From positions 54,398 through 118,397 of the forward strand of contig JAAZGO010000028.1 in assembly GCA_012511175.1 (NCBI GenBank): a stretch of DNA of 64,000 nt, written 5' to 3'. The stretch is from Fastidiosipila sp. (GTDB lineage: Bacteria; Bacillota; Clostridia; Saccharofermentanales; DTU023). Positions 1 to 9,960 of the stretch are shown here, one piece after another; the stretch's first letter is position 1; each line of letters starts with the position of its first letter. The position numbers were made by a program, and so were the translations under genes. Under the pieces are notes generated by a model. The model searched no databases, was not told where the DNA came from, and saw nothing but the letters and a program-made list of their open reading frames with translations.

Positions 1-15
1 TTTATCCAGAGAAAA

Positions 16-50
16 GGCACAAGGCCCGGGTTTTCTCCGGGCCTTGCACC
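16..50 (-). terminator. Intrinsic terminator of the peptide-binding protein gene
   Basis: A 9-bp perfect stem (aaggcccgg at 21-29 and ccgggcctt at 37-45) with a 7-nt loop, flanked by partly paired ends. It lies just beyond the stop codon of the leftward gene. Read on the minus strand it is followed by a T-rich run, as expected for a rho-independent terminator. Confidence 0.75.
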
Positions 51-84
51 TGAAGCAGCTTAATGCCACTTGATTCGACAAAGA

Positions 85-2520
85 TCAGTCGAGCAGATCG
101 ACATTCCAGATGAAGCTCAGAGGCGACTGGAAGGGTGTCACATCTTCACCACTGAAGAGTGAATCACCGTCAACGACCGTCTTGTCGTAGACGAACATGT
201 TCTTCCTCTGGTAGGTCGGGATCTCAATCGCGATGCCGGTTGACAGTTCGAGCGCTTCCTTGTAGATGGTCTTACGCTCTTCCACGTCGAGCGTTGAGCG
301 GCCGGCCACGATCAGTTCATTCAGCCTGGTCAGCATGGCCTTCTCCTCGTCCGAGCCATTCTCATAGAGGTAGAAGAGGCCGGCGCGCGGAGGCTGCTGG
401 TTGACCTTGGGGTCGGAGTACCAGATCTGGAACATATCGGGGTCGACGCCGCCGCCGCCCCAGGCAGCTGCCCAGACCTGGATGCCGCTGTCGTAAGCAG
501 TATTGAGCTTGCCCAGGAGGTTCTGGTCGACCTCGATGTCCACCTTGACGCCAATCTTGGCCAGGACTTCCTGCGTGTCGATCATGATGGAACCAGCCGG
601 GTGGTCTTTGGCCTCTGAGGGCAGGGTGAACTTGAAGGTAACCTGCTGGCCCTCTTTTTCGTGACCTTCAGGATACTTCATGACGCCATCTTCGTAAACA
701 TAACCCGCTTCAAGGAAGAGTTCCTTGGATTTTTCGCCGGTCTCATCATAGGGGAAGAGATTTTCCGGGTTCTCGGGGTAGGCCCAGAGAACTTTGGTCA
801 TGGTCCGATAGTTGACACTGGCCAGCTCGCCGTAGTAGTCATCAACGGCCAGCTGCACGTTCATGGCGTGAGCGAGCGCTTTTCTGACTTCAAATTCGGG
901 AACTGCCTGGCCCTGTATGCCGATGTAGCCGTAGCCGTCGTTGTCGACCAGGGTGTAGGCCAGTTTGGCGTATTCACCTTCACCCGCCGTGATGTCGTTG
1001 ACGATGGTCGTCGAAGCAGAAGGATCAGCGTAGTGAACCGTGCCGGTCTTCAGCGAGTCAAGCTCGGCGCCCAGGGTGATCTCCTGATAACGGAAGGTGT
1101 GAATGTGGGGTGAACCCAGCAGGAAGTGCTCGTTGGGGCCGTAAGTCACCACATTGTCCTTGAATTCCTCAAAGATGTAGGGGCCTGCGCCAACGGGCTT
1201 GTCGTTCTTGGTCTTCAGATGATCCATGAAGGCCTTGTTGCCTACATCAACGCCAAAGTCATTCAGCTCGCCCGCGTAACCTTTTGTGTAGTAATGGAAG
1301 GGAACAACCGCAACGCCGAATTTAAAGATGGCCGTCGGGTCAACACCGTCCAGGACGATCTTGATGTACTCTCTCTCAACACCATCCTCCGATGTCAGGG
1401 TGCCGGTTGTGATACCGGAGATGCTGGGCACGCCGCCACCTTCTTCGCGTTCTTCCTGGAAGTATACATCTTTGACAAAGTCTTCGATTTCGAGCTCGGC
1501 GGCTTCTCCGTTGATGCCTTCAAGGTCGTAGCCGTACATGCCAACGATGTTCTCCCAGTAAACTTCAGGAGTAACTTCATCTTCACCAAAAACGTAGACA
1601 TTCCCAAGGTAGTCGACGAAGTTGTCATCGTCATCCAAGTCGCCGAAGCCCCACATCACCATGCCAAAAGCAACTTTCTTGTTCTCATCTTCAACCAAAT
1701 CAGCTTGCGTATAGGGTGCGAAATAGGCTGGAATGTACTGAGGATATTCTCTGTAGACATAATCGACGATTGACTGGGCGAATCGGGCTCCAGCCTGATC
1801 GATATAGCCCCAAACGGCTTTTTGATCGTCCTCGCTGACACCGGAAACGGGGTTCATGACCATTTCGCCATCAACGTATTCATAGCCGGCTTCCAGAATG
1901 GAGTCAACTTTTTCAATAAGGTCCATGGGCGCCTGGCGGCGATACTCAACAATCCCCTGGATGTCCATGGTGTAGAAAGTGGATGAACCGTCATACATGG
2001 GGTCAGCCAGAACATACATGGAGAAGAGCACGTCTTTGGCGCTCATGATAGTGCCGTCGCTGAAAGGGATGCCGTTCTTAAGCACAAAGGTATAAACCGA
2101 AGTGTCGCCTTCAATATCCTGCGAATACTCATAGGCAAAGCTGGGAACATCGATGCCTGCCTCAGGTGCACCGAACTTGTTGTAGTACAACAGGCCAAGC
2201 TGGGTCATGCCGACCACATCAGCGTCATAGGCAGAGGTATAGAAGAAGGGGTTGAATTTTCCATCCAATGTACCCGTACTGACAACGAGAGGTACTGTGG
2301 CATTGCTCCCCGTCCGCGGGGTGGCCAGCGCATCGTACCGATCGGCCGGAACGTCAGGCAAGACTTCTTTCGGCGGGGCCTCAGTTGTCGGCGGCGCCGA
2401 TGTCTCCGTCGGCTTGCCCGTCTCTTCCGGCGGTGTCTTCGGGGCACAGCCAAACACGGCAAATGCCATCACTGCCACCAGAAGGAAAGCAAGCGACTTT
2501 CTAATTAGTTTGTTACTCAT
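85..2520 (-). CDS. ABC transporter substrate-binding lipoprotein, peptide/nickel family 5 (SBP_bac_5)
   Basis: Extracytoplasmic solute-binding lipoprotein that would capture oligopeptides or similar solutes for an ABC importer. The N-terminus is a lipoprotein signal (MSNKLIRKS, hydrophobic core, lipobox VFGC with Cys25). A Pro/Thr/Glu-rich linker follows (about residues 28-58), which would tether the protein to the membrane. The body has family-5 features: the NGIPFSDGT region near residue 150, and a C-terminal half with VRKALAHAMN and VWAAAWGGGG. At 811 residues it is longer than the usual 500-600, with extra acidic segments in the middle. A GGAGG site precedes the ATG. No permease or ATPase genes are visible; they may lie outside the window or the protein may be an orphan. 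The solute is not predictable from sequence alone. Confidence 0.88.
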   Translation of the reverse strand: MSNKLIRKSLAFLLVAVMAFAVFGCAPKTPPEETGKPTETSAPPTTEAPPKEVLPDVPADRYDALATPRTGSNATVPLVVSTGTLDGKFNPFFYTSAYDADVVGMTQLGLLYYNKFGAPEAGIDVPSFAYEYSQDIEGDTSVYTFVLKNGIPFSDGTIMSAKDVLFSMYVLADPMYDGSSTFYTMDIQGIVEYRRQAPMDLIEKVDSILEAGYEYVDGEMVMNPVSGVSEDDQKAVWGYIDQAGARFAQSIVDYVYREYPQYIPAYFAPYTQADLVEDENKKVAFGMVMWGFGDLDDDDNFVDYLGNVYVFGEDEVTPEVYWENIVGMYGYDLEGINGEAAELEIEDFVKDVYFQEEREEGGGVPSISGITTGTLTSEDGVEREYIKIVLDGVDPTAIFKFGVAVVPFHYYTKGYAGELNDFGVDVGNKAFMDHLKTKNDKPVGAGPYIFEEFKDNVVTYGPNEHFLLGSPHIHTFRYQEITLGAELDSLKTGTVHYADPSASTTIVNDITAGEGEYAKLAYTLVDNDGYGYIGIQGQAVPEFEVRKALAHAMNVQLAVDDYYGELASVNYRTMTKVLWAYPENPENLFPYDETGEKSKELFLEAGYVYEDGVMKYPEGHEKEGQQVTFKFTLPSEAKDHPAGSIMIDTQEVLAKIGVKVDIEVDQNLLGKLNTAYDSGIQVWAAAWGGGGVDPDMFQIWYSDPKVNQQPPRAGLFYLYENGSDEEKAMLTRLNELIVAGRSTLDVEERKTIYKEALELSTGIAIEIPTYQRKNMFVYDKTVVDGDSLFSGEDVTPFQSPLSFIWNVDLLD

Positions 2521-2544
2521 ACTAGAACCTCCAATAGTATTGTT

Positions 2545-2600
2545 GCTATAAACTTAGCACGATGCCTCTTTTTCATCAACTTAATTGGGCGAGGCTTGCC
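2545..2600 (-). promoter_or_regulatory. Possible promoter for the peptide-binding protein gene
   Basis: On the minus strand a TTGATG element is followed after 17 nt by TAAGTT, about 40 nt upstream of the GGAGG ribosome binding site. The -10 match is weak. The rest of the 2521-2753 gap shows no gene or strong hairpin. Confidence 0.3.
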
Positions 2601-2753
2601 CCTAATGATACAATATCCTGACCGCTTTTGTCACGTCATCGTTCACCTGTTCGCATTTTCGCCCGCTCGCTCCGGCATGGCCAGGCTCTTGCCCATGGAT
2701 GCCAAAACCAGCATTTGGAGCAAACCGTGCATGTCCTGATTCAGCTGGTAAAG

Positions 2754-5700
2754 CTAAACTAAGCCGAAGTATTTTTCGAAAAATACAATCAAGCGTTCAA
2801 TAATCGCGGACTTTCGCGCATCTCGATCTTCTGTACCAAACCGGGAAACAGGAGGCATAATCCGGTCAATGTCCGTGCCTTTGGTCTTGAGGACTCCATC
2901 ACGGAAAGCATTGTCTATGAATCGCTTTGTTTCTTCGGATTTCAGCCTTTCTTCATCGATGATCTGAGCGATCTCCGCATCCTTTTTCTCCCGGACAAAA
3001 AGCTGCCAATCGTCCACAACGTCAGTGACCAGGTTAATCCGGTCAATAAATTGTTCAATCAGTTTCTTTTTGCTTCGCAACTCGAGACTTGAGTTGACAG
3101 CTTTCTCGATGGTGACCAGGATGGTTTTGTCCTTCGCGTTGGTTTTTTTGTATTCGGCAACCAGCATGAGGATGTAATCAATGTTAACCTCGATTTGGCG
3201 GACCAACTCCATTTCAAAAATGATATCATCACTGATTGACTCTTTTTCCGCCTCCCCTGCTTTCCGGTACGATTCATACAAGTCGATATAAATACTCTGG
3301 TAATCCTGGAAATCGCGTTCGGTCAATATTTCATTGCCTTCGAACTCATCGAAGGCTGTCAGGATATTTCTGACTTTCAAAATGGCTCCGTAGAGCATGA
3401 TGAAACGCTTCTGAGCCGTCTCACCCAGGATGGATTCTCCGATCGGATAATTGGCAGTGAGCTCACGGATGAGGTCACGATAACCCGGCTTTCGCTCCCC
3501 TTCTTCAACGTAGCCGTAATAATAGTCGCGGTAAGACCTCAAGAGGATCGTTCCAGCCGCCTCTTTATCGCCGAAGAGGGCGATGGCCTCGTCCATCTGT
3601 TCCTTTAAATCCCGGAAACAGACAATGTTTCCATAGGTCTTGATGCTGTTCAAAATCCGGTTGGTCCGGGAAAAAGCCTGAATCAGGCCATGCTGCCGGA
3701 GGTTTTTATCTACCCAAAGGGTGTTCAGCGTTGTTGCGTCAAAGCCTGTCAAAAACATGTTGACCACGATCAATAGATCAACCTCACGGTTCTTGACGCG
3801 CAGTGAAAGATCTTTGTAATAGTTTTCAAACTTTTGTGACGAGGTATCGAAGCTGGTGCCGAAAGTCAAATTGTAATCCTGGATGGCCCCGTCAAGAAAA
3901 TCCCGGGAATTCTGGTCAAGACCTCCCGTATCGAAATCTTCATCCGGTAATAAGCCTTCCGGTTCTTCTTCGTTGGCGCTGAAACTATAAATGAGGGCGA
4001 GGTTGAGCCGTCTCGAAGATTCCTCCAGCTGTTTTTTAAACTCCGCATAGTAACGTTGGGCTGCCTTGATGGATGAAACCGCATAGATCGAATTGAATCC
4101 TTTAACACGGCGTTCAGCTAGCTGACTCGATTGCCCCGCCTCTTTTCCCAACATCTGGGATCGGATCAGATAGGACATGGTATCTCGTTTGGTCTTCTGA
4201 TCGAAGCGCTCCAGGATATAGGTCACGGTATTGGAAATCCGCCGTGGATCCAGGAGCGCCTCTTCGCGGTCGATCGAGTAGACATCCTTATCCTCGACCT
4301 GGTCGGGAAGTTTGAAGGTGTTGATAAAATCCACCCGAAAGGGAAGCACGTTGTGGTCGCGAATGGCATCAACAATGGTGTAAGTATGGATCGGGCGTCC
4401 AAAAGCATCCGGTGTCGTCCGGTAATAGAGATGACTCCCCACTGGAGCATTGTCGGCAAAGATAGGGGTTCCCGTAAAACCGAAGATCGCATATTTGCGG
4501 AATTTCCGGGTGATAGCCCGGTGCATCTCCCCGAACTGTGAGCGGTGACATTCATCAAAAATCAGGACCACCTGTTTGCCATAAACATCATGCCTGGGGT
4601 TGCTTTTAACGAAGACATTTAGCTTCTGGATGGTGGTCACAATGATTTTATAATCGTGGTGTCCACCCCGTTCATTCCGGTCTTCCATCTGACGCTGCAG
4701 GATCTGTGTCGATGTATTGCCATTGGCCGCCCCCTTCTCGTAGCGGTCATATTCTTTCATGGTCTGGTAATCCAGGTCTTTGCGGTCAACAACAAAGATC
4801 ACCTTATCGATGAAGGGGAGCTGCGCCGCCAGCTGGGCTGTTTTGAAACTGGTCAGGGTCTTCCCCGACCCGGTTGTGTGCCAGACATAACCGCCTGCAT
4901 CTCTTTTACCCATCAGCTGATAATTGTGGGCAGATTTAATCTGTAACAAGATGCGTTCGGCGGCGACAATCTGGTAGGGCCTCATGACGAGCAATAACTC
5001 GTCGGAAGTGAAAACACAGTACCTGGTCAGCACGTTCAGGATGGTGTGCCTGGCAAAAAAGGTCCGTGTAAAATCGACCAGATCCAAAATATTCTGATTT
5101 CCAGCATCCGCCCAAAAACTTGTGAACTCAAAACTGTTGCTTGTTTTCTTGCTCTTTTGCCTTTGACTCTCACTGGCTTCCGCGATATGGGAACGGCGGG
5201 TTGTGTTGCTGTAATACTTGGTGTTGGTTCCATTGGAGATCACAAAGATCTGAATATACTCGTAAAGACCGGATCCCGCCCAAAAGCTGTTTCGCTGATA
5301 GCGGTTGATCTGGTTGAAGGCTTCCCGGATGCTGATCCCCCGTCTTTTCAATTCAATGTGGATCAAGGGCAAACCATTAACCAGGATGGTCACATCGTAA
5401 CGGGCTGATCGTTTGCCTTCTGTTTCTTCATACTGGTTGATGACCTGCAACCGGTTGTTATGGATATTGCTCTTATCCAGCAGATAGATATTCTTGACAC
5501 TCCCGTCATCACGACGGAGAAGCTGGATGTAATCGACCTGGATCTTGCGGGTTTTTTCAACAATCCCTTCATTCTGATTGGCCAGTTTTTCTTGGAAAAA
5601 CCGATTCCATTCCTCATCTGAAAATGTAATGCCATTCAACAATTCCAGCTGCCGCCGAAGGTTTTCAATCAAGGCCATCTCATTGCGAAGCGGAAGATAC

Positions 5701-5849
5701 TCATACCCCTGCGAGACAAGCTGATCGATGAACTCTTTTTCCAGTTCCGCCTCACTCTGGTATCTGGCGGGCCGGTCACCGTATAAGGGCTTGTATTCTG
5801 CGACGACGGTTTCCTCTTCGGAGCTGACGACAATCTTGTATTGGCTCAT
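2754..5849 (-). CDS. hsdR: Type I restriction enzyme, R (translocase/endonuclease) subunit
   Basis: ATP-dependent DNA translocase and endonuclease of a type I restriction-modification complex; it cuts unmethylated DNA at a distance from the target site. The N-terminal nuclease domain shows a PD-(D/E)xK arrangement (Asp152, Glu166, Lys168 in IELK). The helicase motor has Walker A GSGKT at residues 327-331, a DECH box (LIFDECHRS) and motif III TGTP. The C-terminal third is helical, as in HsdR proteins that dock on the methylase. Length (1031) is normal for the family. The ATG overlaps the end of hsdS by 4 nt (ATGA), so translation is probably coupled. It is the last gene of the leftward operon hsdM-unknown-hsdS-hsdR. 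No frameshift or missing motif was seen, so restriction is probably active. Confidence 0.95.
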   Translation of the reverse strand: MSQYKIVVSSEEETVVAEYKPLYGDRPARYQSEAELEKEFIDQLVSQGYEYLPLRNEMALIENLRRQLELLNGITFSDEEWNRFFQEKLANQNEGIVEKTRKIQVDYIQLLRRDDGSVKNIYLLDKSNIHNNRLQVINQYEETEGKRSARYDVTILVNGLPLIHIELKRRGISIREAFNQINRYQRNSFWAGSGLYEYIQIFVISNGTNTKYYSNTTRRSHIAEASESQRQKSKKTSNSFEFTSFWADAGNQNILDLVDFTRTFFARHTILNVLTRYCVFTSDELLLVMRPYQIVAAERILLQIKSAHNYQLMGKRDAGGYVWHTTGSGKTLTSFKTAQLAAQLPFIDKVIFVVDRKDLDYQTMKEYDRYEKGAANGNTSTQILQRQMEDRNERGGHHDYKIIVTTIQKLNVFVKSNPRHDVYGKQVVLIFDECHRSQFGEMHRAITRKFRKYAIFGFTGTPIFADNAPVGSHLYYRTTPDAFGRPIHTYTIVDAIRDHNVLPFRVDFINTFKLPDQVEDKDVYSIDREEALLDPRRISNTVTYILERFDQKTKRDTMSYLIRSQMLGKEAGQSSQLAERRVKGFNSIYAVSSIKAAQRYYAEFKKQLEESSRRLNLALIYSFSANEEEPEGLLPDEDFDTGGLDQNSRDFLDGAIQDYNLTFGTSFDTSSQKFENYYKDLSLRVKNREVDLLIVVNMFLTGFDATTLNTLWVDKNLRQHGLIQAFSRTNRILNSIKTYGNIVCFRDLKEQMDEAIALFGDKEAAGTILLRSYRDYYYGYVEEGERKPGYRDLIRELTANYPIGESILGETAQKRFIMLYGAILKVRNILTAFDEFEGNEILTERDFQDYQSIYIDLYESYRKAGEAEKESISDDIIFEMELVRQIEVNIDYILMLVAEYKKTNAKDKTILVTIEKAVNSSLELRSKKKLIEQFIDRINLVTDVVDDWQLFVREKKDAEIAQIIDEERLKSEETKRFIDNAFRDGVLKTKGTDIDRIMPPVSRFGTEDRDARKSAIIERLIVFFEKYFGLV

Positions 5850-6451
5850 GTCTTTTTCTCCTTGAAGGTCAAAAGCTTGTCCCGGTAGTATTGGTACTGT
5901 TTTTGACGGGCTGCAAGCTCTACTGTAAGCTCTGCTGTAAGCTCTGTGAAATTGTCCAAAATTCGGACAATTTCACGCTGGATCTGGAGAGGTGGCACAG
6001 GGACCCGTAGCGTTCTAATCTCAGTTGTGTTGATCGCGTCAAAGGTAGAGCCAAACGACCTTGCCTTGATTTCATATGAACTGGCATTCAACCAGTAATA
6101 CAAGAACTTTGTGTCAAGGCGCTCTTTCCCCCATAGTGCACACAGCCCGCGCCCAATCGCAATATTCCTGTCTACAATGTTTACATCTCCAACGGGGGCC
6201 CGCACACTCATGACAATGCTACCCGAAGGCGCAATTTTGATGGGTGTGGAAGTGTATTGTGACGAGTGATTGAGATACATATCTCCAAACAGTGATTTCC
6301 CTTGATGGAATTCGATGCCTGACTTTGGGTCACTTGAAACGCTGTCACCCTTGGGAGAAATGCCCATCTCGAGGTATGCAATTTCAGACATCAAGGCTTT
6401 TTCCACATCGTATGGATAAAAACCTTGAACAAACTTGTCAGCCATTTTCAT
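5846..6451 (-). CDS. hsdS: Type I restriction-modification specificity subunit, half-size
   Basis: DNA-recognition subunit that directs HsdM and HsdR to the target sequence. It is only 201 residues and holds one target-recognition domain followed by one conserved helical region (QREIVRILDNFTEL, then a TEL-TAEL-TVEL run). Canonical HsdS has about 400 residues with two such halves. Half-size S proteins can work as homodimers recognising a symmetric split site. The TAEL-like repeat is the element whose copy number sets target spacing in EcoR124I/EcoDXXI-type enzymes. The start at 6451 has a GGAG site 8 nt upstream. The reading frame ends cleanly at the hsdR start, which argues for a complete short protein. 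A 12-bp inverted repeat lies inside the conserved helix (listed separately). Confidence 0.88.
   Translation of the reverse strand: MKMADKFVQGFYPYDVEKALMSEIAYLEMGISPKGDSVSSDPKSGIEFHQGKSLFGDMYLNHSSQYTSTPIKIAPSGSIVMSVRAPVGDVNIVDRNIAIGRGLCALWGKERLDTKFLYYWLNASSYEIKARSFGSTFDAINTTEIRTLRVPVPPLQIQREIVRILDNFTELTAELTVELAARQKQYQYYRDKLLTFKEKKT
5918..5948 (-). repeat. Tandem 12-bp repeat encoding TAEL/TVEL units in hsdS
   Basis: The plus strand shows three near-identical units (ctctactgtaag, ctctgctgtaag, ctctgtgaa). They encode consecutive four-residue units ending in EL. Slippage by one 12-bp unit keeps the frame and would lengthen or shorten the spacer helix of the specificity subunit. That is the known way TAEL copy number alters target spacing in type IC enzymes. 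Confidence 0.65.
5946..5976. repeat. 12-bp perfect inverted repeat with 7-nt spacer inside hsdS
   Basis: gtgaaattgtcc (5946-5957) and ggacaatttcac (5965-5976) are exact reverse complements separated by aaaattc. The repeat falls in codons for the conserved EIVRILDNFTE helix, next to the tandem TAEL-type repeat. The geometry (two arms of about 12 bp around a 6-8 bp core) resembles tyrosine-recombinase core sites and hsdS shuffling sites. No recombinase or second hsdS copy is present in this window. Confidence 0.7.
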
Positions 6452-6463
6452 ATTGAGAGACTC

Positions 6464-7234
6464 CTATTCTAGCCAACCCAAATCTTCAGTAGCACTATGA
6501 TATTCTTCACGATTTTTGACATTTTCAATTATTCCAAGCACGAGTCTCCGAAATGGCCTGTATTTGCGAAGTCCAATCTCTTCATCAAAATCTCCATGGA
6601 TAACGTCACTGATTTCACCAAAGAGCCTGTACCCATTTTGTGAGAACTCACGTGGAATGATGGCACGCTTCTGATCTACCTCACCTAAGAGCTCCTTAAA
6701 CGGTCTTGGTTTTCCTTTCGGTGTGCTCACACTTATTGACTCGGAAACTGCAATTTCTTTTGTAATTTTCTCCATGATCTTCCGCAGATAAACAACAGCC
6801 CCAGCACCTAATCCTTCACGATAGGCATGTTCCGCCTTATTCAAAAGCAATGAAAACGTGCCGTATTGTTCGCTAACGATGGAAACTTTCTCAGAGAGTT
6901 TCTCACTTCGCTTAAGAATCCGTACCTTGGGCGCTTGTCCGCGGATATCTTCCTCAGCTTCGACAGAGAACCAAACTTGGACATCTGTGCCGCAACTACA
7001 AGTTAAAACACAGTCAATGCTTATGATTCTCGTGCTTACAAAAACACAAGATAACCTGCCCCTTGAAGTAAACGTGCGAATATCCTCACAGCGCGAACAG
7101 TAATAATTCAGCATCACTTTGCCGACAGACATTTTGACCTGCTGGCCTATTATTCCTTTTCTGTTAACTAGGAATCCTTCAATCTGCACAAAATTACGCT
7201 TGGGAGGTTTAGATAAGACATCACCTAGTCGCAT
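6464..7234 (-). CDS. Unknown protein with Cys-rich N-terminus, DUF4145-like C-terminus, inside the hsd operon
   Basis: A 256-residue protein of unproven function. The N-terminal half carries cysteine pairs (YYCSRCEDI and LTCSCGTDV), suggesting a small metal-binding ribbon. The C-terminal half (about residues 130-250) is helical, with ALVYLRKIMEKI-type and VIHGDFDEE segments that resemble DUF4145 proteins; members of that family often accompany type I restriction genes. It has a good AAAGGAG ribosome binding site and sits between hsdM and hsdS, 13 nt from hsdS, so it belongs to the same transcript. It is clearly AT-richer than the genes around it, consistent with separate acquisition. It may be an accessory regulator or an added effector. 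Neither role can be shown here. Confidence 0.7.
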   Translation of the reverse strand: MRLGDVLSKPPKRNFVQIEGFLVNRKGIIGQQVKMSVGKVMLNYYCSRCEDIRTFTSRGRLSCVFVSTRIISIDCVLTCSCGTDVQVWFSVEAEEDIRGQAPKVRILKRSEKLSEKVSIVSEQYGTFSLLLNKAEHAYREGLGAGAVVYLRKIMEKITKEIAVSESISVSTPKGKPRPFKELLGEVDQKRAIIPREFSQNGYRLFGEISDVIHGDFDEEIGLRKYRPFRRLVLGIIENVKNREEYHSATEDLGWLE

Positions 7235-7401
7235 CGCTTCACTCCTTTACCATCAATGCTCATTATTCCATCGTGCAAATAATGCGCTGCAATAGCGCTT
7301 CATTACTCTTCGCAAGACTCAGTTACCGTGCTCTACGTAAGACTATTCTTGGCTATCGCAAAAAATATCCTCTCCTCCTGCTATAGAGACAAGCTGAAGA
7401 C

Positions 7402-8964
7402 CTACCCTTCTATCTCTCGAATGACCTTATCAATCTCCTTACGCAAATAATCCGATCGGGCTACAATCTCCTCAATCTCCCGATTCAGCTTGACAATATC
7501 AATCACTTCCCGGGTGTCCTCCGGTTCAACATAGGAGGTGACCGTCAGGTTGTACTCGTGCTCCTCAATCTCTGAATTGAGTACCAACCTGGAAAAATAC
7601 TCCCTGTCCTCCCGCGATTTGAAAGCCTCCAGAATATTGTCGATGTGCTGTTGGGTCAGCTTATTGCTGTTGGTCACCTTGACGAATTCTTTGGACGCGT
7701 CAATGAAAAGCGTTTTATTCTCGCTCTTGTTCTTCTTGAGCACCATGATGCAGGTCGCGATGGAAGTGCCATAAAAGAGATTATCCGGCAGCTGGATGAC
7801 GCAATCGACATAGTTGCTGTCGATCAGGAATTGCCTGATCTTTTTTTCTGCCCCTCCCCGGTACATGATCCCGGGAAAGCAAACAATAGCGGCTGTTCCT
7901 GTGGTGGCCAGCCAGGAGAGGCAGTGCATGATAAAGGCCAGATCCGCTTTGGATTTAGGTGCCAGCACACCTGCGGGGGAAAACCTCATGTCATTGATCA
8001 GGATGGGGTTGTCCTTGCCCTCCCACTTGATGGAGTAGGGGGGATTGGAAACGATGGCCTCAAAAGGTTCGTCATTCCAATGCTGAGGGCTGGTCAGGGT
8101 ATCTCCATGGGCGATATCAAACTTATCGTAACCGATGTCATGCAAGAACATGTTGATGCGGCAGAGGTTGTAGGTGGTGATGTTGATCTCCTGGCCGAAA
8201 AATCCCTGGCGGACATTTTCTTTTCCAAGGATTTTTGAGAATTTGAGAAGCAGCGATCCTGATCCGCAGGCGGGGTCGTAAACCTTGTTGACTTCCTTTT
8301 TCCCAACTAATGTGAGATGGGTGAGCAGTTCGGACACTTCCTGCGGTGTGAAAAATTCGCCGCCGCTTTTACCCGCTCTTGAGGCATACATGCCCATCAG
8401 GTACTCATAAGCGTCGCCGAAGGCATCAATCGTGTTGTTTTGGTAGTCTCCCAGTCGCATGGATTGCACGCCAAGCAAGAGATTTTTTAACCTTTTATTT
8501 CGTTGTTCAACCGTTCCGCCAAGCTTATTGCTGTTGACATCAATATCGTCGAAAAGCCCCTTGAAATTCTGCTCACTATCTGTTCCCATGGCTGAGCTTT
8601 CAATATCCTTGAAGACAGCTGCCAGCTTCTCGTTCAGGTCTTTGTCGTTGGCCCTGGCTTTTTCACAGATATTGACGAATAACTCACTGGGAAGAATGAA
8701 AAAGCCTTTCGTCCTGACCAGATCCTCCCGAGCTTTTTCTGCTTTTTCATCAGAAATGGTCGGGTAGTCAAAATCGGGGTGACCCGCTTCGTGTTCCCCT
8801 TGATTGATGTAGGACGTAATATTCTCCGAAATATACCGGTAGAAAAGAATGCCGAGTATATATTGCTTGAAATCCCAGCCATCAACGCTCCCCCTCAGAT
8901 CGTCAGCGATCCCCCAGATGGTACGGTGAAGCTCAGCCCGTTCCTGTTCTTTCCTGTTGTCCAT
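7402..8964 (-). CDS. hsdM: Type I restriction-modification DNA methyltransferase, M subunit
   Basis: N6-adenine methyltransferase subunit. With HsdS it methylates the host target and is the core of the restriction complex. It has an N-terminal helical HsdM_N domain (about 10-150), the S-adenosylmethionine site DPACGSG at 230-236 and the catalytic NPPY at 307-310. The C-terminal tail of charged helices ([16 protein letters not shown]) contacts HsdS in related enzymes. At 520 residues it has the expected length. A 167-nt gap separates it from the next gene, unlike the tight spacing elsewhere in the operon. No clear terminator or promoter was seen in that gap. Confidence 0.95.
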   Translation of the reverse strand: MDNRKEQERAELHRTIWGIADDLRGSVDGWDFKQYILGILFYRYISENITSYINQGEHEAGHPDFDYPTISDEKAEKAREDLVRTKGFFILPSELFVNICEKARANDKDLNEKLAAVFKDIESSAMGTDSEQNFKGLFDDIDVNSNKLGGTVEQRNKRLKNLLLGVQSMRLGDYQNNTIDAFGDAYEYLMGMYASRAGKSGGEFFTPQEVSELLTHLTLVGKKEVNKVYDPACGSGSLLLKFSKILGKENVRQGFFGQEINITTYNLCRINMFLHDIGYDKFDIAHGDTLTSPQHWNDEPFEAIVSNPPYSIKWEGKDNPILINDMRFSPAGVLAPKSKADLAFIMHCLSWLATTGTAAIVCFPGIMYRGGAEKKIRQFLIDSNYVDCVIQLPDNLFYGTSIATCIMVLKKNKSENKTLFIDASKEFVKVTNSNKLTQQHIDNILEAFKSREDREYFSRLVLNSEIEEHEYNLTVTSYVEPEDTREVIDIVKLNREIEEIVARSDYLRKEIDKVIREIEG

Positions 8965-9123
8965 GCCATGACCCCGCTATTCTGTTTTATCCTGCTGGTT
9001 AACGAACTAATTCAATGATCCGGGAATATTGATCTCATTCCCTAATACTATACCAAGCGCCCGCGCACACCACAAAGGCAAGAACTTCTGAAACTCCAGC
9101 CTTTCGACTTTTTGCCAACAATG

Positions 9124-9957
9124 TTAAGCCAAATCAAAGAGGTTCAATTGCTTCGATGGGAATGGCGGATAAAAGACGCCAACGATGGTGAAGGGATTCT
9201 TCGCAACTTTATGATGCTTCAGGGTTGTACCGAGAAAGAAGTGAAGGTCATGCTTCAAAAACTCTTCATAGTATTTTTGCCTGACCTTTTCGACAGCAAT
9301 CTCTTTGTTTCCTCCGGCCCTTTTTAAACAATTGACGTAGAGCATGCCAATTTCCCAGTCCAGGATCTTCATGGTGGACTGCCTGCCGCTGTCATCCAGA
9401 AATTTGTAGGAGAAGTGGTAAGGCACTTTTGGCACCACCCTGAACTCATCAACGATCTCGTCAACCGTCTGGAAGACATTCAATTGTCTGGATACATACT
9501 CGAGATTAGCCAGCTTGGCGGGATCCCAGGATGGATTCGTTTTACTTGCATTAAAACTGAGAATCCTGGCCGGCTTGAATACCGCCAGGGAGATGTCATC
9601 TGCCTTTGCTTTGGTGATCAATTCTTCCAGGTTGGTGTAAACGTGCTGATTACCAAATATTATTCTTCGGCGTTCCTCCCAATCCAGTTTCTTCTTCGCC
9701 TCCTGCACAACCGAAAGTGTCTCCAAGTTTGGACGGTAGGATTCCGGCCGGAAATCTTTGGTGTTTCTTGCCGTTTCAACCTCGATCCAACTGAACTTTG
9801 GGTATTTTTGTTCAAGGTCGAGTTTTCTGAAGGGAACCGGATAAAGGCGAATCCAGCTCCCATCCTCAAGAATCCCCGCCGTACAGACCAGTTCAGCATA
9901 GGTTTCTGAAATCGTGGGATAAGTCTTGACCAGGATGTAGATCCGCTTCTTTTCCAC
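9124..9957 (-). CDS. Conserved unknown protein paired with DUF488
   Basis: A 277-residue soluble protein I do not recognise by name. It begins (GTG start) with a beta-rich segment (RIYILVKTYPTISE, then ELVCTAGILEDGSWIRLYP), followed by an RNTKDFRPESYRPN stretch. The C-terminus includes an FFLGTTLKHHK motif. No signal peptide or membrane segment is present. It begins only 3 nt after the stop of the DUF488 gene and lies directly upstream of hsdM, so the two genes probably form a transcriptional pair. A role alongside the restriction system is inferred from position only. Confidence 0.65.
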   Translation of the reverse strand: MEKKRIYILVKTYPTISETYAELVCTAGILEDGSWIRLYPVPFRKLDLEQKYPKFSWIEVETARNTKDFRPESYRPNLETLSVVQEAKKKLDWEERRRIIFGNQHVYTNLEELITKAKADDISLAVFKPARILSFNASKTNPSWDPAKLANLEYVSRQLNVFQTVDEIVDEFRVVPKVPYHFSYKFLDDSGRQSTMKILDWEIGMLYVNCLKRAGGNKEIAVEKVRQKYYEEFLKHDLHFFLGTTLKHHKVAKNPFTIVGVFYPPFPSKQLNLFDLA

Positions 9958-9960
9958 TTC

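Noticed and set aside
5846..6451. hsdS as a truncated pseudogene
   Set aside because: The frame has a proper start, one complete recognition domain, one conserved helix and a coupled junction with hsdR. No remnant of a second half lies downstream.
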